Assembly: GCA_902767175.1 (NCBI GenBank)
Contig: CACXGH010000144.1
Coordinates: forward strand, 1-21,501
Source of the DNA: an uncultured Ruminococcus sp.
GTDB taxonomy: Bacteria > Bacillota > Clostridia > Oscillospirales > Acutalibacteraceae
DNA length: 21,501 nucleotides
Direction of reading: 5' to 3'
The notes under the pieces were generated by a model. It worked only from the letters and a program-made list of their open reading frames with translations, did not search any database and had not been told where the DNA came from. Numbering within the stretch: position 1 is the first letter of the stretch; each line of letters opens with the position of its first letter. Below, in pieces: positions 14,102 to 20,893 of this stretch. A program made the translations under genes and the position numbers.

Positions 14102-15393
14102 TAAGCATAATAAAGGCGGACGGCAGGACAGAGCTTGAGTTTCTCTCTAAGGTAGAGGAAAGAAACCGCAGCACAAACGACAATGTAGCTGCCGTTGTAA
14201 AGGATATTATTGAGAATGTAAGAGTTAACGGTGATAAGGCTGTAAGAGAATATACGATCAGATTTGACGGTAAAGCACCTGAGTGCTTTGAGGTATCAAG
14301 AGAGGAAATAGACGCAGCGGTATCAAAGTGCGATCCCGATTTTATTGAAACTCTCAAAAAGGCTGCTGCAAATATAAGGGACTTCCACCAGCGCCAGAAG
14401 CAGCAGAGCTGGCTGAATACAAAAGAAAACGGTGTTATTTTAGGTCAGCGCATAAGAGGACTTGCTCGGGTAGGACTTTATGTTCCTGGCGGTACGGCTG
14501 CATATCCTTCATCGGTGCTTATGAATGCAATACCTGCCAAGATAGCAGGTGTCAGGGAGCTTGTTATGGTGACGCCTCCGACTAAGGACGGCAGCCCCAA
14601 CCCGGATATTATGGCTGCTGCTTCAATTGCAGGAGTTGACCGTGTGTTCCTTATGGGCGGCGCACAGGCTGTTGCTGCTCTTGCTTTCGGTACAGAAAGT
14701 GTTCCGAGAGTCGATAAGATAGTAGGACCGGGAAATATCTTTGTTGCAACGGCAAAGAAGCTCCTTTACGGGGTGGTTGATATAGATATGATAGCCGGTC
14801 CGAGTGAGATACTTATTCTTGCAGATGAAAGTGCAAAGCCGGAATACCTTGCTGCCGACCTTATGTCACAGGCAGAGCATGACAGACTTGCATCGGCTGT
14901 TCTTGTTACAACATCACAGCGCCTTGCAGATGATACTGTCAGGGAACTTGAACGTCAGGTACAGTACCTTGCAAGAAAGGAAATAATCGAGGAATCGCTT
15001 ACAAATTACGGTGTGATCATTGTGTGTGATACAATGGATAAAGCCGTAGAGATGGCAAACGGTCTCGCACCCGAGCACCTTGAGGTATGCTGCAAAGAGC
15101 CGCTTGAATATATAGGCAGGCTTGACAATGCAGGCTCTGTATTTCTCGGCAATTATTCGCCCGAGCCTTTGGGAGATTATTTTGCAGGGCCTAACCACGT
15201 TCTTCCGACAAGCGGTACGGCAAGATTTTTCTCTCCGCTTTCAGTAGACAGCTTTGTTAAGAAGTCGAGCTTTATATATTATACAAATGAGGCTCTTGAA
15301 AAGGATAAGGACGATATTATCCGGTTTGCTAATACCGAAGGACTGACGGCTCATGCAAATTCTATAATCGTCAGATTTGAGGATAAAAAATAA
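14098..15393 (+). CDS. hisD: Histidinol dehydrogenase
   Basis: Carries out the last two oxidations, histidinol to histidinal to histidine, with two NAD+ and a bound zinc. The 431-residue length is typical. The zinc ligands fall exactly at the Escherichia coli numbers: Q258 is offset by one, and H261, D360 and H419 are in SQAEHD, GDYFAGPNH and TAHANS. The catalytic pair is E326/H327 in APEHLE. GPGNIFVATAK and GPSEILILAD are further signatures. The start overlaps the hisG stop. The gap to hisC is 17 nt. Confidence 0.97.
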   Translation: MISIIKADGRTELEFLSKVEERNRSTNDNVAAVVKDIIENVRVNGDKAVREYTIRFDGKAPECFEVSREEIDAAVSKCDPDFIETLKKAAANIRDFHQRQKQQSWLNTKENGVILGQRIRGLARVGLYVPGGTAAYPSSVLMNAIPAKIAGVRELVMVTPPTKDGSPNPDIMAAASIAGVDRVFLMGGAQAVAALAFGTESVPRVDKIVGPGNIFVATAKKLLYGVVDIDMIAGPSEILILADESAKPEYLAADLMSQAEHDRLASAVLVTTSQRLADDTVRELERQVQYLARKEIIEESLTNYGVIIVCDTMDKAVEMANGLAPEHLEVCCKEPLEYIGRLDNAGSVFLGNYSPEPLGDYFAGPNHVLPTSGTARFFSPLSVDSFVKKSSFIYYTNEALEKDKDDIIRFANTEGLTAHANSIIVRFEDKK

Positions 15394-15410
15394 TTTCGGT
15401 GGTGAATCAG

Positions 15411-16493
15411 ATGTCTTATGTACTATGTGATAAGGTCCGTGAGCTTGAACCTTATGAGCCTATAACGGGCAGCTATAAAATACGGCTTGATGCGAATGAG
15501 TCCTTTTATTCAATGCCGCAGGAGATAAGAGACGAGATAAAGGAAATAGTTCAGAAGCTTGACTTCAACCGTTATCCTGATCCTTGTGCAGCAGAGCTTA
15601 TAAAAGCTTTTTCGGACTTTTACGGCATATCTCCCGATAACGTCACAGCAACAAACGGCTCCGATGAAATGCTGTATCTTCTTGCTTCTGCAATGCTTAA
15701 GAAAAACAGCACGGTTGTAGTTGCCGAGCCGGATTTCAGTATGTATAATTTCTATTCGTTCCTCTCTGAGAACAAGGTCATATCATACCGCAAGAATGAT
15801 ATGTTCGGGATTGATACTGATGAGCTGATAAAGACGGTAAACGAAAATAATGCGGATATGGTTATATTCTCTAATCCATGCAACCCTACGGGACAGGGCA
15901 TAACTGCACAGCAGGCAAAGAAGCTTGTTGAGTCTGTAAATGCTCTCGTTGTACTTGATGAAGCATATATGGACTTCTGGAATGAGTCGATACTTTCAGA
16001 GGCTGCACAGTATGATAACCTTATAGTGCTCAAAACAGCTTCAAAGGCTGTCGGCTCGGCTGCTCTCCGTCTTGGCTTTGCAGTGAGCAATAAAACCATA
16101 ACTACTGCACTCAGAGCAGTAAAGTCCCCTTATAATGTGAACACTCTGTCTCAGAAGGCAGGTACCTGCATTTTCAGACACAAGGACATGCTCATAGAAA
16201 GAACAAATACTATAAGAGAAAACACAAATCAGCTTTATAATGAGCTTGTGGAGCTTAAAACGAACTATAAGCTGCCGTTTGATATCCTTGAGCCGTGCGC
16301 TAATTTTGTGTTTATCAGAACAGAACTTGCAAAGAGTATCTTTGAATATCTGCTCAAAAACAGTATTGCAGTAAGATATTTCGGCTCCGCAGGCGCCCTT
16401 CGTATAACAACGGGCAGCGGTGACGAGAACAAGGAGCTTATGTCTGTACTCGAGAGGTACATTATAGAACAATATCTTTCAGAAAATCGTTAA
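15411..16493 (+). CDS. hisC: Histidinol-phosphate aminotransferase
   Basis: A PLP enzyme of fold type I that moves an amino group from glutamate to imidazole acetol phosphate. The 360-residue protein shows DANESFY near the N-terminus, SNPCNPTG (the conserved Asn/Pro loop), VLDEAYMDF with the PLP-pyridine Asp, the Schiff-base lysine K212 in ASKAVGSAALRLG, and the C-terminal phosphate-contact arginine region RITTGS. ATG 15411 was chosen because the GGTGGTGA ribosome site (15398-15405) is 5-6 nt upstream; GTG codons at 15399 and 15402 lie inside that site. It is the last gene before the promoter/terminator-rich gap that splits the cluster. Confidence 0.94.
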   Translation: MSYVLCDKVRELEPYEPITGSYKIRLDANESFYSMPQEIRDEIKEIVQKLDFNRYPDPCAAELIKAFSDFYGISPDNVTATNGSDEMLYLLASAMLKKNSTVVVAEPDFSMYNFYSFLSENKVISYRKNDMFGIDTDELIKTVNENNADMVIFSNPCNPTGQGITAQQAKKLVESVNALVVLDEAYMDFWNESILSEAAQYDNLIVLKTASKAVGSAALRLGFAVSNKTITTALRAVKSPYNVNTLSQKAGTCIFRHKDMLIERTNTIRENTNQLYNELVELKTNYKLPFDILEPCANFVFIRTELAKSIFEYLLKNSIAVRYFGSAGALRITTGSGDENKELMSVLERYIIEQYLSENR

Positions 16494-16517
16494 ACTTTTG
16501 ACACAATAACAAAATAT

Positions 16518-16546
16518 TTGACAGCGGAGCATTTCCGCAATAAAAT
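16518..16546 (+). promoter_or_regulatory. Promoter P1 in the hisC-hisB gap
   Basis: Perfect TTGACA (16518-16523), a 17-bp spacer and TAAAAT (16541-16546). The spacer itself holds the inverted repeat GCGGA-GCATT-TCCGC (16524-16538). Transcription would start near 16553, upstream of the terminator at 16581. Confidence 0.75.
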
Positions 16547-16549
16547 TTG

Positions 16550-16578
16550 TTTACAAATTAACAAAAAAGAGTTATACT
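16550..16578 (+). promoter_or_regulatory. Promoter P2 in the hisC-hisB gap
   Basis: TTTACA (16550-16555), a 17-bp spacer and TATACT (16573-16578). Its start near 16585 falls inside the left arm of the terminator hairpin, so P2 transcripts would lack part of that stem and could escape termination. Confidence 0.65.
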
Positions 16579-16580
16579 AT

Positions 16581-16620
16581 AGGCAATACCGCATAAAAAG
16601 CTTGTGGTATTGCCTTTTTT
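16581..16620 (+). terminator. Rho-independent terminator between hisC and hisB
   Basis: A 10-bp perfect stem AGGCAATACC (16581-16590) / GGTATTGCCT (16606-16615), a 15-base loop and a run of six T counting the last stem base. It should end most hisZGDC readthrough and P1 transcripts. Confidence 0.85.
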
Positions 16621-16641
16621 CAGATATGAAAAGGCTTGTTA

Positions 16642-16681
16642 TGATACTGTTATTCTTTAAAAAAGTATCAGCTTTTTTAAA
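16642..16681 (+). promoter_or_regulatory. Overlapping alternative hairpins before hisB (terminator-like / antiterminator-like)
   Basis: TGATACT (16642-16648) pairs with AGTATCA (16664-16670), followed by GCTTTTTT, a terminator-like form. The alternative TTTAAAAAAG (16656-16665) / CTTTTTTAAA (16672-16681) is a perfect 10-bp stem that uses part of the first right arm and all of the T-run. The two structures exclude each other. Both are AU-rich and modest in stability. Regulation by attenuation is inference. Confidence 0.5.
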
Positions 16682-16706
16682 ACGGAAATAGTATGAGGTG
16701 GAGAAG

Positions 16707-17285
16707 ATGCGAAGTGCAAAAATCGAAAGAAAAACAAAGGAGACCAATATTACAGTCGAGCTTTCACTCGATGAAAGCTTTGCTGATATAGATACGGGCA
16801 TAGGTTTTTTTGACCATATGCTCACTGCTATGGCTGTGCACGGCGGTTTCGGACTCAGGGTCAGGGCTGTCGGCGATCTTCATGTAGACTGTCATCATAC
16901 GATCGAGGACACGGGCATAGTCATAGGAAAGGCACTTGAAAAGGCACTTGGCGATAAGGGCGGAATTGCACGCTTCGGCTCATTCTATGTTCCTATGGAC
17001 GAGGCTCTGGGCTTTTGCTCGCTGGATATAAGCGGCAGACCGTTTCTTGTTTTTGACGCATCATTCCCCGAGGAAAGAATTGGCGGTTATGACACCTGCA
17101 TGACGGAAGAATTCATGCGTGCGCTTGCCTTTAATTCGGGAATAACGCTTCATCTCAGGGCACTTTACGGAAAAAATTCACACCATATTGCAGAAGCACT
17201 TTACAAGGCTTTCGGTCATGCACTCAGACAGGCAGTGAGACCGCTTGAGGACGGAAAGGTGCTGTCTACAAAAGGTGTTTTATAA
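16707..17285 (+). CDS. hisB: Imidazoleglycerol-phosphate dehydratase
   Basis: Dehydrates imidazole glycerol phosphate to imidazole acetol phosphate using a di-manganese site. The 192-residue length is that of the monofunctional enzyme, without the phosphatase domain of enterobacterial HisB, so histidinol phosphatase must come from another gene. The repeated metal motifs are intact: GFFDHML, DCHHTIEDTG and HHIAEALYKAFGHALRQAV, and the C-terminal STKGVL is typical. ATG 16707 follows GAGGTGG (16695-16701); GTG 16698 in the same frame lies in the ribosome site. Only 38 nt separate it from hisA, where hisH usually lies. Confidence 0.96.
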   Translation: MRSAKIERKTKETNITVELSLDESFADIDTGIGFFDHMLTAMAVHGGFGLRVRAVGDLHVDCHHTIEDTGIVIGKALEKALGDKGGIARFGSFYVPMDEALGFCSLDISGRPFLVFDASFPEERIGGYDTCMTEEFMRALAFNSGITLHLRALYGKNSHHIAEALYKAFGHALRQAVRPLEDGKVLSTKGVL

Positions 17286-17323
17286 TATATATGATCAACT
17301 GATTTTTGGAGGTAAATAAATAT

Positions 17324-18067
17324 ATGCTGATAATACCTGCTATTGATATAAAAGACGGAAACTGTGTCAGATTATATAAAGGAGACTATTCAACAGTTCA
17401 TAAGGTAGCTGAAAGTGCTGTTGATACCGCAAGAAAGTTTGAACGGGACGGTGTTTCGTGGCTGCATATGGTAGATCTTGACGGCGCCAAGGACGGCAAG
17501 AGAGTAAACTCTGAGCTTATCCTTACAGTAAGAAAAAGCTGCAGGCTTAAAATAGAGGTCGGCGGCGGTATCCGTGATATGGAGGCAGTTGATTTCTATA
17601 TAGAGAATGGTATCGACAGAGTTATTCTCGGATCTGCTGCAATAAAAGATCCTGATTTTGTTAAGGCAGCCGTAAAGAAGTATGCCGATAAGATAGCTGT
17701 AAGCATAGATGCCCGTGACGGAATGGTTTCGGCAGAGGGCTGGACGGATACTTCCGAAGTAAGCTTTATAGAGCTTGCAAAGGAGATGGAGAAGATAGGC
17801 GTAAAATATCTTATCTTTACCGATATTTCCAAGGACGGAATGCTTTCCGGCCCCAATCTTCCGATGCTTGACGAGCTTAAATCGGCTGTAAAGTGCGAGA
17901 TAATCGCTTCGGGCGGTGTTGCGAACCTTATGGACGTGGTGACTCTTGCAAGACTCAATATTTACGGCGCAATAAGCGGCAAGGCAGTTTATACAGGCAG
18001 TCTTGATCTTAAACAGGCTGTAGCCGCCGCTGATGCCGTAGCTGCTGCCGAAGCTGAGGAAGAATAA
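17324..18067 (+). CDS. hisA: ProFAR isomerase (phosphoribosylformimino-AICAR-phosphate isomerase)
   Basis: A (beta/alpha)8-barrel that performs the Amadori rearrangement of ProFAR to PRFAR. The 247-residue protein has the two catalytic aspartates at the expected places, D8 in PAIDIKDG and D129 in SIDARDG, and the two phosphate loops EVGGGIRD and IASGGVAN. The motif pattern, with its single CVRL-type N-terminus and NLPML segment, is HisA rather than HisF. ATG 17324 has GGAGG (17308-17312) upstream; a TTG at 17306 overlaps that site. The C-terminus ends in an odd Ala/Glu-rich tail of about 14 residues beyond the barrel. hisF, normally next, is absent; hisI follows after 13 nt. Confidence 0.95.
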   Translation: MLIIPAIDIKDGNCVRLYKGDYSTVHKVAESAVDTARKFERDGVSWLHMVDLDGAKDGKRVNSELILTVRKSCRLKIEVGGGIRDMEAVDFYIENGIDRVILGSAAIKDPDFVKAAVKKYADKIAVSIDARDGMVSAEGWTDTSEVSFIELAKEMEKIGVKYLIFTDISKDGMLSGPNLPMLDELKSAVKCEIIASGGVANLMDVVTLARLNIYGAISGKAVYTGSLDLKQAVAAADAVAAAEAEEE

Positions 18068-18080
18068 AGCAAAGGAAAGA

Positions 18081-18434
18081 ATGACAATGACAGATAAATT
18101 TGCGTTTATTGAGGATTATTTCAAAAAGTCAGAGCTTATTCCTGCAATAGTTCAGGAAAGCTCCACAGGACAGGTGCTTATGCTTGCGTATATGAACAGA
18201 GAGTCGATGAGAAAGACCTTTGAGACGGGATATACATGGTTTTACAGCCGCTCAAGACAGGAGTTGTGGAACAAGGGTGCTACAAGCGGCCATCTGCAGA
18301 AGGTCGTTGATATAAAGGGAGACTGTGATAAGGATACTCTGCTTGTAACGGTAGAGCAGACAGGAGCTGCCTGTCATACGGGAAGTCACTCATGCTTTTT
18401 CAATAATATATGGGAGGAATACAACAATGGCTGA
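18081..18434 (+). CDS. hisI: Phosphoribosyl-AMP cyclohydrolase
   Basis: Opens the adenine ring of phosphoribosyl-AMP, using zinc and magnesium. The 117-residue product is a stand-alone HisI, not the fused HisIE of many bacteria. Family signatures: LMLAYMNRES, TWFYSRSRQELWNKGATSGH, the metal-binding KGDCDKDTLLV, and the cysteine/histidine segment GAACHTGSHSCFF near the end. ATG 18081 follows AAAGGAAAG; an ATG six bases later is also possible. It overlaps hisE by 8 nt, so the two halves of HisIE activity are made together. Confidence 0.95.
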   Translation: MTMTDKFAFIEDYFKKSELIPAIVQESSTGQVLMLAYMNRESMRKTFETGYTWFYSRSRQELWNKGATSGHLQKVVDIKGDCDKDTLLVTVEQTGAACHTGSHSCFFNNIWEEYNNG

Positions 18435-18762
18435 AAATAAAAACGAGCTTTATGACCTTTATCAGACTATCCTTGACAGAAAGGAGAACAAGCAGGAAGG
18501 TTCATATACCTGCTACCTTTTTGAAAAGGGTATCGACAAAATACTTAAAAAGGTCGGTGAGGAATGTACCGAGACTGTTATCGCAGCAAAGAACGGTGAC
18601 AACAAGGAAACGGTGCTTGAAATATCCGATCTTATCTATCATCTCTTTGTAATGATGGCTGAACAGGGAATTACTGTTGACGAGGTAATGGACGAGCTTG
18701 CAAAGCGCAGTCAGAAAACAGGGAACCTCAAACAGTTCCATACTGTCGATAAAAATACCTGA
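18427..18762 (+). CDS. hisE: Phosphoribosyl-ATP pyrophosphohydrolase
   Basis: Second step of histidine synthesis: removes pyrophosphate from phosphoribosyl-ATP. The 111-residue all-alpha MazG-like protein shows the magnesium-binding pattern KKVGEECTETVIAAK with EExxE spacing, and EISDLIYHLFVMM with the ExxD pair. It is separate from hisI but overlaps it. The start ATG 18427 has GGGAGGA in the end of hisI. Last gene of the his cluster, followed at once by a terminator. Confidence 0.95.
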   Translation: MAENKNELYDLYQTILDRKENKQEGSYTCYLFEKGIDKILKKVGEECTETVIAAKNGDNKETVLEISDLIYHLFVMMAEQGITVDEVMDELAKRSQKTGNLKQFHTVDKNT

Positions 18763-18767
18763 TATTG

Positions 18768-18804
18768 TCCGTGTACGGCTTTTCCGTACACGGATCATTT
18801 TTTT
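18768..18804 (+). terminator. Rho-independent terminator of the his cluster
   Basis: A 10-bp perfect stem CCGTGTACGG (18769-18778) / CCGTACACGG (18784-18793), plus a T-A pair at the base, over a five-base loop. It is followed by ATCA and seven T (18798-18804). It separates hisE from the miaB promoter. Confidence 0.88.
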
Positions 18805-18837
18805 GATCAGCAGTGTACGAATATCACAAACTGACGG

Positions 18838-18866
18838 TTGAAAAAGATCTGCTTGTATGATATAAT
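18838..18866 (+). promoter_or_regulatory. Sigma-A promoter of miaB
   Basis: TTGAAA (18838-18843), a 17-bp spacer and a perfect TATAAT (18861-18866). The start is near 18873, leaving a leader of about 110 nt before the chosen miaB start. Confidence 0.8.
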
Positions 18867-18882
18867 AATAAACTGTGACAAT

Positions 18883-18946
18883 AGACCTGTTCGGTAACCT
18901 GAAAAGAACCGTTCAGATGGCTTTTGGGAGGTTTTCTGACAGGTCT
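18883..18946 (+). promoter_or_regulatory. Structured 5' leader of miaB, possible three-way junction
   Basis: AGACCTGT (18883-18890) pairs perfectly with ACAGGTCT (18939-18946), enclosing two shorter helices: CGGT (18892-18895) with ACCG (18908-18911), and TCAGA (18913-18917) with TCTGA (18935-18939, sharing one base with the outer stem). A GGGAGG lies in the last loop. It does not match a riboswitch class I know. Function is unknown. Confidence 0.45.
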
Positions 18947-18983
18947 GATATACATTGATGAACAACGAACGGGGGAATCAAGC

Positions 18984-20381
18984 TTGTCAGAGAATAACAG
19001 CCTCGAAAGACAGGAAGAATATACGGAAATGCTCAGGGATATACTGCCCTTAAGATATGATACAGACAGTCCCAGGGCGTTTGTACATACATACGGCTGT
19101 CAGCAGAATGTAGCCGACAGCGAAAGAATCAAGGGAATGCTTGAGAAAATGGGCTGTACCCTGACGGAAGAAAAGGAAGAAGCCGATATTATTCTCTTTA
19201 ATACCTGTGCAGTAAGAGAACACGCTGAGGACAGAGTGTTCGGCAATGTCGGCGCACTTAAGGCTCTCAAGAGAAAAAAGCCCTCTCTGCTGATAGCTCT
19301 CTGCGGCTGCATGATGGAGCAGGAGCATATAGCCGATAAGATATATAAAAGCTTTCCTTATGTCGGTCTTGTTTTCGGAACCCATGTTATTCACCGTTTT
19401 CCCGAGCTTGTCTACAATGCAGTAACTACAGGAAGGCGCCTTGTTGAAAGAGGTACGGACGACGGGAAAATATACGAAGGGCTGCCTATACACAGGGACG
19501 GCAGCTTCAAAGGCTGGCTGCCTGTTATGTACGGCTGTGATAACTTCTGTACCTACTGCATCGTTCCTCATGTCAGAGGCAGGGAAAGAAGCCGTGAGCC
19601 GGGAATAATTCTTGAAGAAGCTGAAAATATGATAAGCTCAGGCTATAAGGAGATAACGCTTCTCGGGCAGAATGTCAATTCCTATGGCAAGGGCCTTTCG
19701 GAGAAAACAAGCTTTCCTGAGCTGTTGAAGAGCGTTTCCGAAATAGAGGGTGACTTCTGGATAAGCTTTATGACGTCCCACCCTAAGGATGCGTCTAAGG
19801 AGCTTATTGATGTGATTGCCGAATCTCCGAAAATATCTCCGCATCTTCATCTGCCTTTCCAGAGCGGCAGCGACAGGATACTTAAGCTTATGAACAGGCA
19901 TTATGATGTCGAAAGATATATGGAGATAGTGGAATATGCCAAAAAGCGTATAAAGGACTTAGCGCTGACGAGTGATGTTATTGTCGGATTTCCGGGAGAG
20001 ACTGAGGAGGACTTTCAGTGTACGCTTGACCTCATCAGAAGGGTGGAGTTTACATCACTGTTTACGTTTATCTACTCTCCACGGGAGGGAACACCTGCCG
20101 CTAAAATGCATGACCCTTATACGCACGGGGATAAAGCAGCAAGAATGGGAGAACTGTTAAAGCTGCAGGAGAGCATTTCGGCAAAGAGGACTGCTGCAAT
20201 GGTCGGACAAAAGTACCGTGTTCTTATAGAGGAGCAGGCAAGAGAAGGTATACTCAACTCAAGAACACACGGCGGAATTGTTGTCGAAGTGCAGGGAGAG
20301 CCTGAGCTTATCGGCAGATTTATGACTGCCGAGGTGACAGAGGCGAGAAACTTTATTCTGAGAGGCAGGATTATCGGATAA
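18984..20381 (+). CDS. miaB: MiaB, tRNA-2-methylthio-N6-dimethylallyladenosine synthase
   Basis: A radical-SAM methylthiotransferase that adds the methylthio group to i6A37 in tRNAs reading UNN codons. With the TTG start the protein has 465 residues: an N-terminal UPF0004 domain whose three cysteines C39 (YGCQQN), C75 (NTCAVRE) and C109 (CGCM) hold one [4Fe-4S] cluster; the radical-SAM core with C185, C189 and C192 (YGCDNFCTYC) for the second; VPHVRGRERSR, typical of MiaB; and a C-terminal TRAM domain (about 400-464). TTG 18984 was chosen for GGGGGAA (18971-18977) 6 nt upstream. A TTG at 18924 has no ribosome site and would include leader structure; the start is the uncertain part. Followed after 41 nt by a YlbF-family gene. 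Confidence 0.93.
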   Translation: MSENNSLERQEEYTEMLRDILPLRYDTDSPRAFVHTYGCQQNVADSERIKGMLEKMGCTLTEEKEEADIILFNTCAVREHAEDRVFGNVGALKALKRKKPSLLIALCGCMMEQEHIADKIYKSFPYVGLVFGTHVIHRFPELVYNAVTTGRRLVERGTDDGKIYEGLPIHRDGSFKGWLPVMYGCDNFCTYCIVPHVRGRERSREPGIILEEAENMISSGYKEITLLGQNVNSYGKGLSEKTSFPELLKSVSEIEGDFWISFMTSHPKDASKELIDVIAESPKISPHLHLPFQSGSDRILKLMNRHYDVERYMEIVEYAKKRIKDLALTSDVIVGFPGETEEDFQCTLDLIRRVEFTSLFTFIYSPREGTPAAKMHDPYTHGDKAARMGELLKLQESISAKRTAAMVGQKYRVLIEEQAREGILNSRTHGGIVVEVQGEPELIGRFMTAEVTEARNFILRGRIIG

Positions 20382-20422
20382 GCCTTTCTATAAATAATCT
20401 ATATTTTAAAGGAGTAATAAAA

Positions 20423-20857
20423 ATGGAAAACAAGAATGTAAATGAGCTTGATGTAATAACACTGACAAGAGAGCTTGGCAAAAAGATTCAGCAGGAAGAG
20501 GTCTATCTTAAGTATCAGATAGCTAAGCAGAACGCTGATAATGACGAAGCTCTGCAGAAGATAATAAACGAATTCAGCGACAAAAGAACACAGCTCAGTG
20601 ATGAGACAGAAAAGCCGGAGGAGGAGCGGAATAACGAAAGAATACAGCAGATAAGCCGTGAAATGCGCCGCTGTTATGGTGAGATAATGTCAAATCAGAG
20701 CATGATAAACTACAATGAGGCAAAGGAAGCTTATGATGTCATTATGAACCGTATCAGCGCTATTATACAAAAGTCCTTTGAGGGTGAAGATCCTGAAACA
20801 GCAGATTATTCTCCCTCATGCTCAGGAAGCTGTGCTACCTGCGGCGGCTGCGGCTGA
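20423..20857 (+). CDS. YlbF/YmcA (RicA/RicF)-family protein with C-terminal cysteine cluster
   Basis: A 144-residue mostly helical protein of the YlbF/YmcA family. In Bacillus subtilis YmcA, YlbF and YaaT (RicA, RicF, RicT) form a complex with [4Fe-4S] clusters that guides RNase Y mRNA maturation and affects sporulation and biofilm control. The body (about 8-120) is amphipathic helix with charged coiled-coil segments. The last 12 residues, CSGSCATCGGCG, carry C133, C137, C140 and C143, a plausible cluster ligand set; C84 is in the body. ATG 20423 has AAAGGAG 8 nt upstream. Its position between miaB and mutS matches the Bacillus ymcB-ymcA-(cotE)-mutS order, favouring YmcA/RicA, though paralogues are hard to tell apart by eye. 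Confidence 0.82.
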   Translation: MENKNVNELDVITLTRELGKKIQQEEVYLKYQIAKQNADNDEALQKIINEFSDKRTQLSDETEKPEEERNNERIQQISREMRRCYGEIMSNQSMINYNEAKEAYDVIMNRISAIIQKSFEGEDPETADYSPSCSGSCATCGGCG

Positions 20858-20893
20858 TAGATTATTATATCCATATAAAAAGGGGTGACGGAC

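Noticed and set aside
16626..16691. Possible 21-codon leader peptide before hisB
   Set aside because: No ribosome site and no histidine codons, so it does not support classical his attenuation by a leader peptide.
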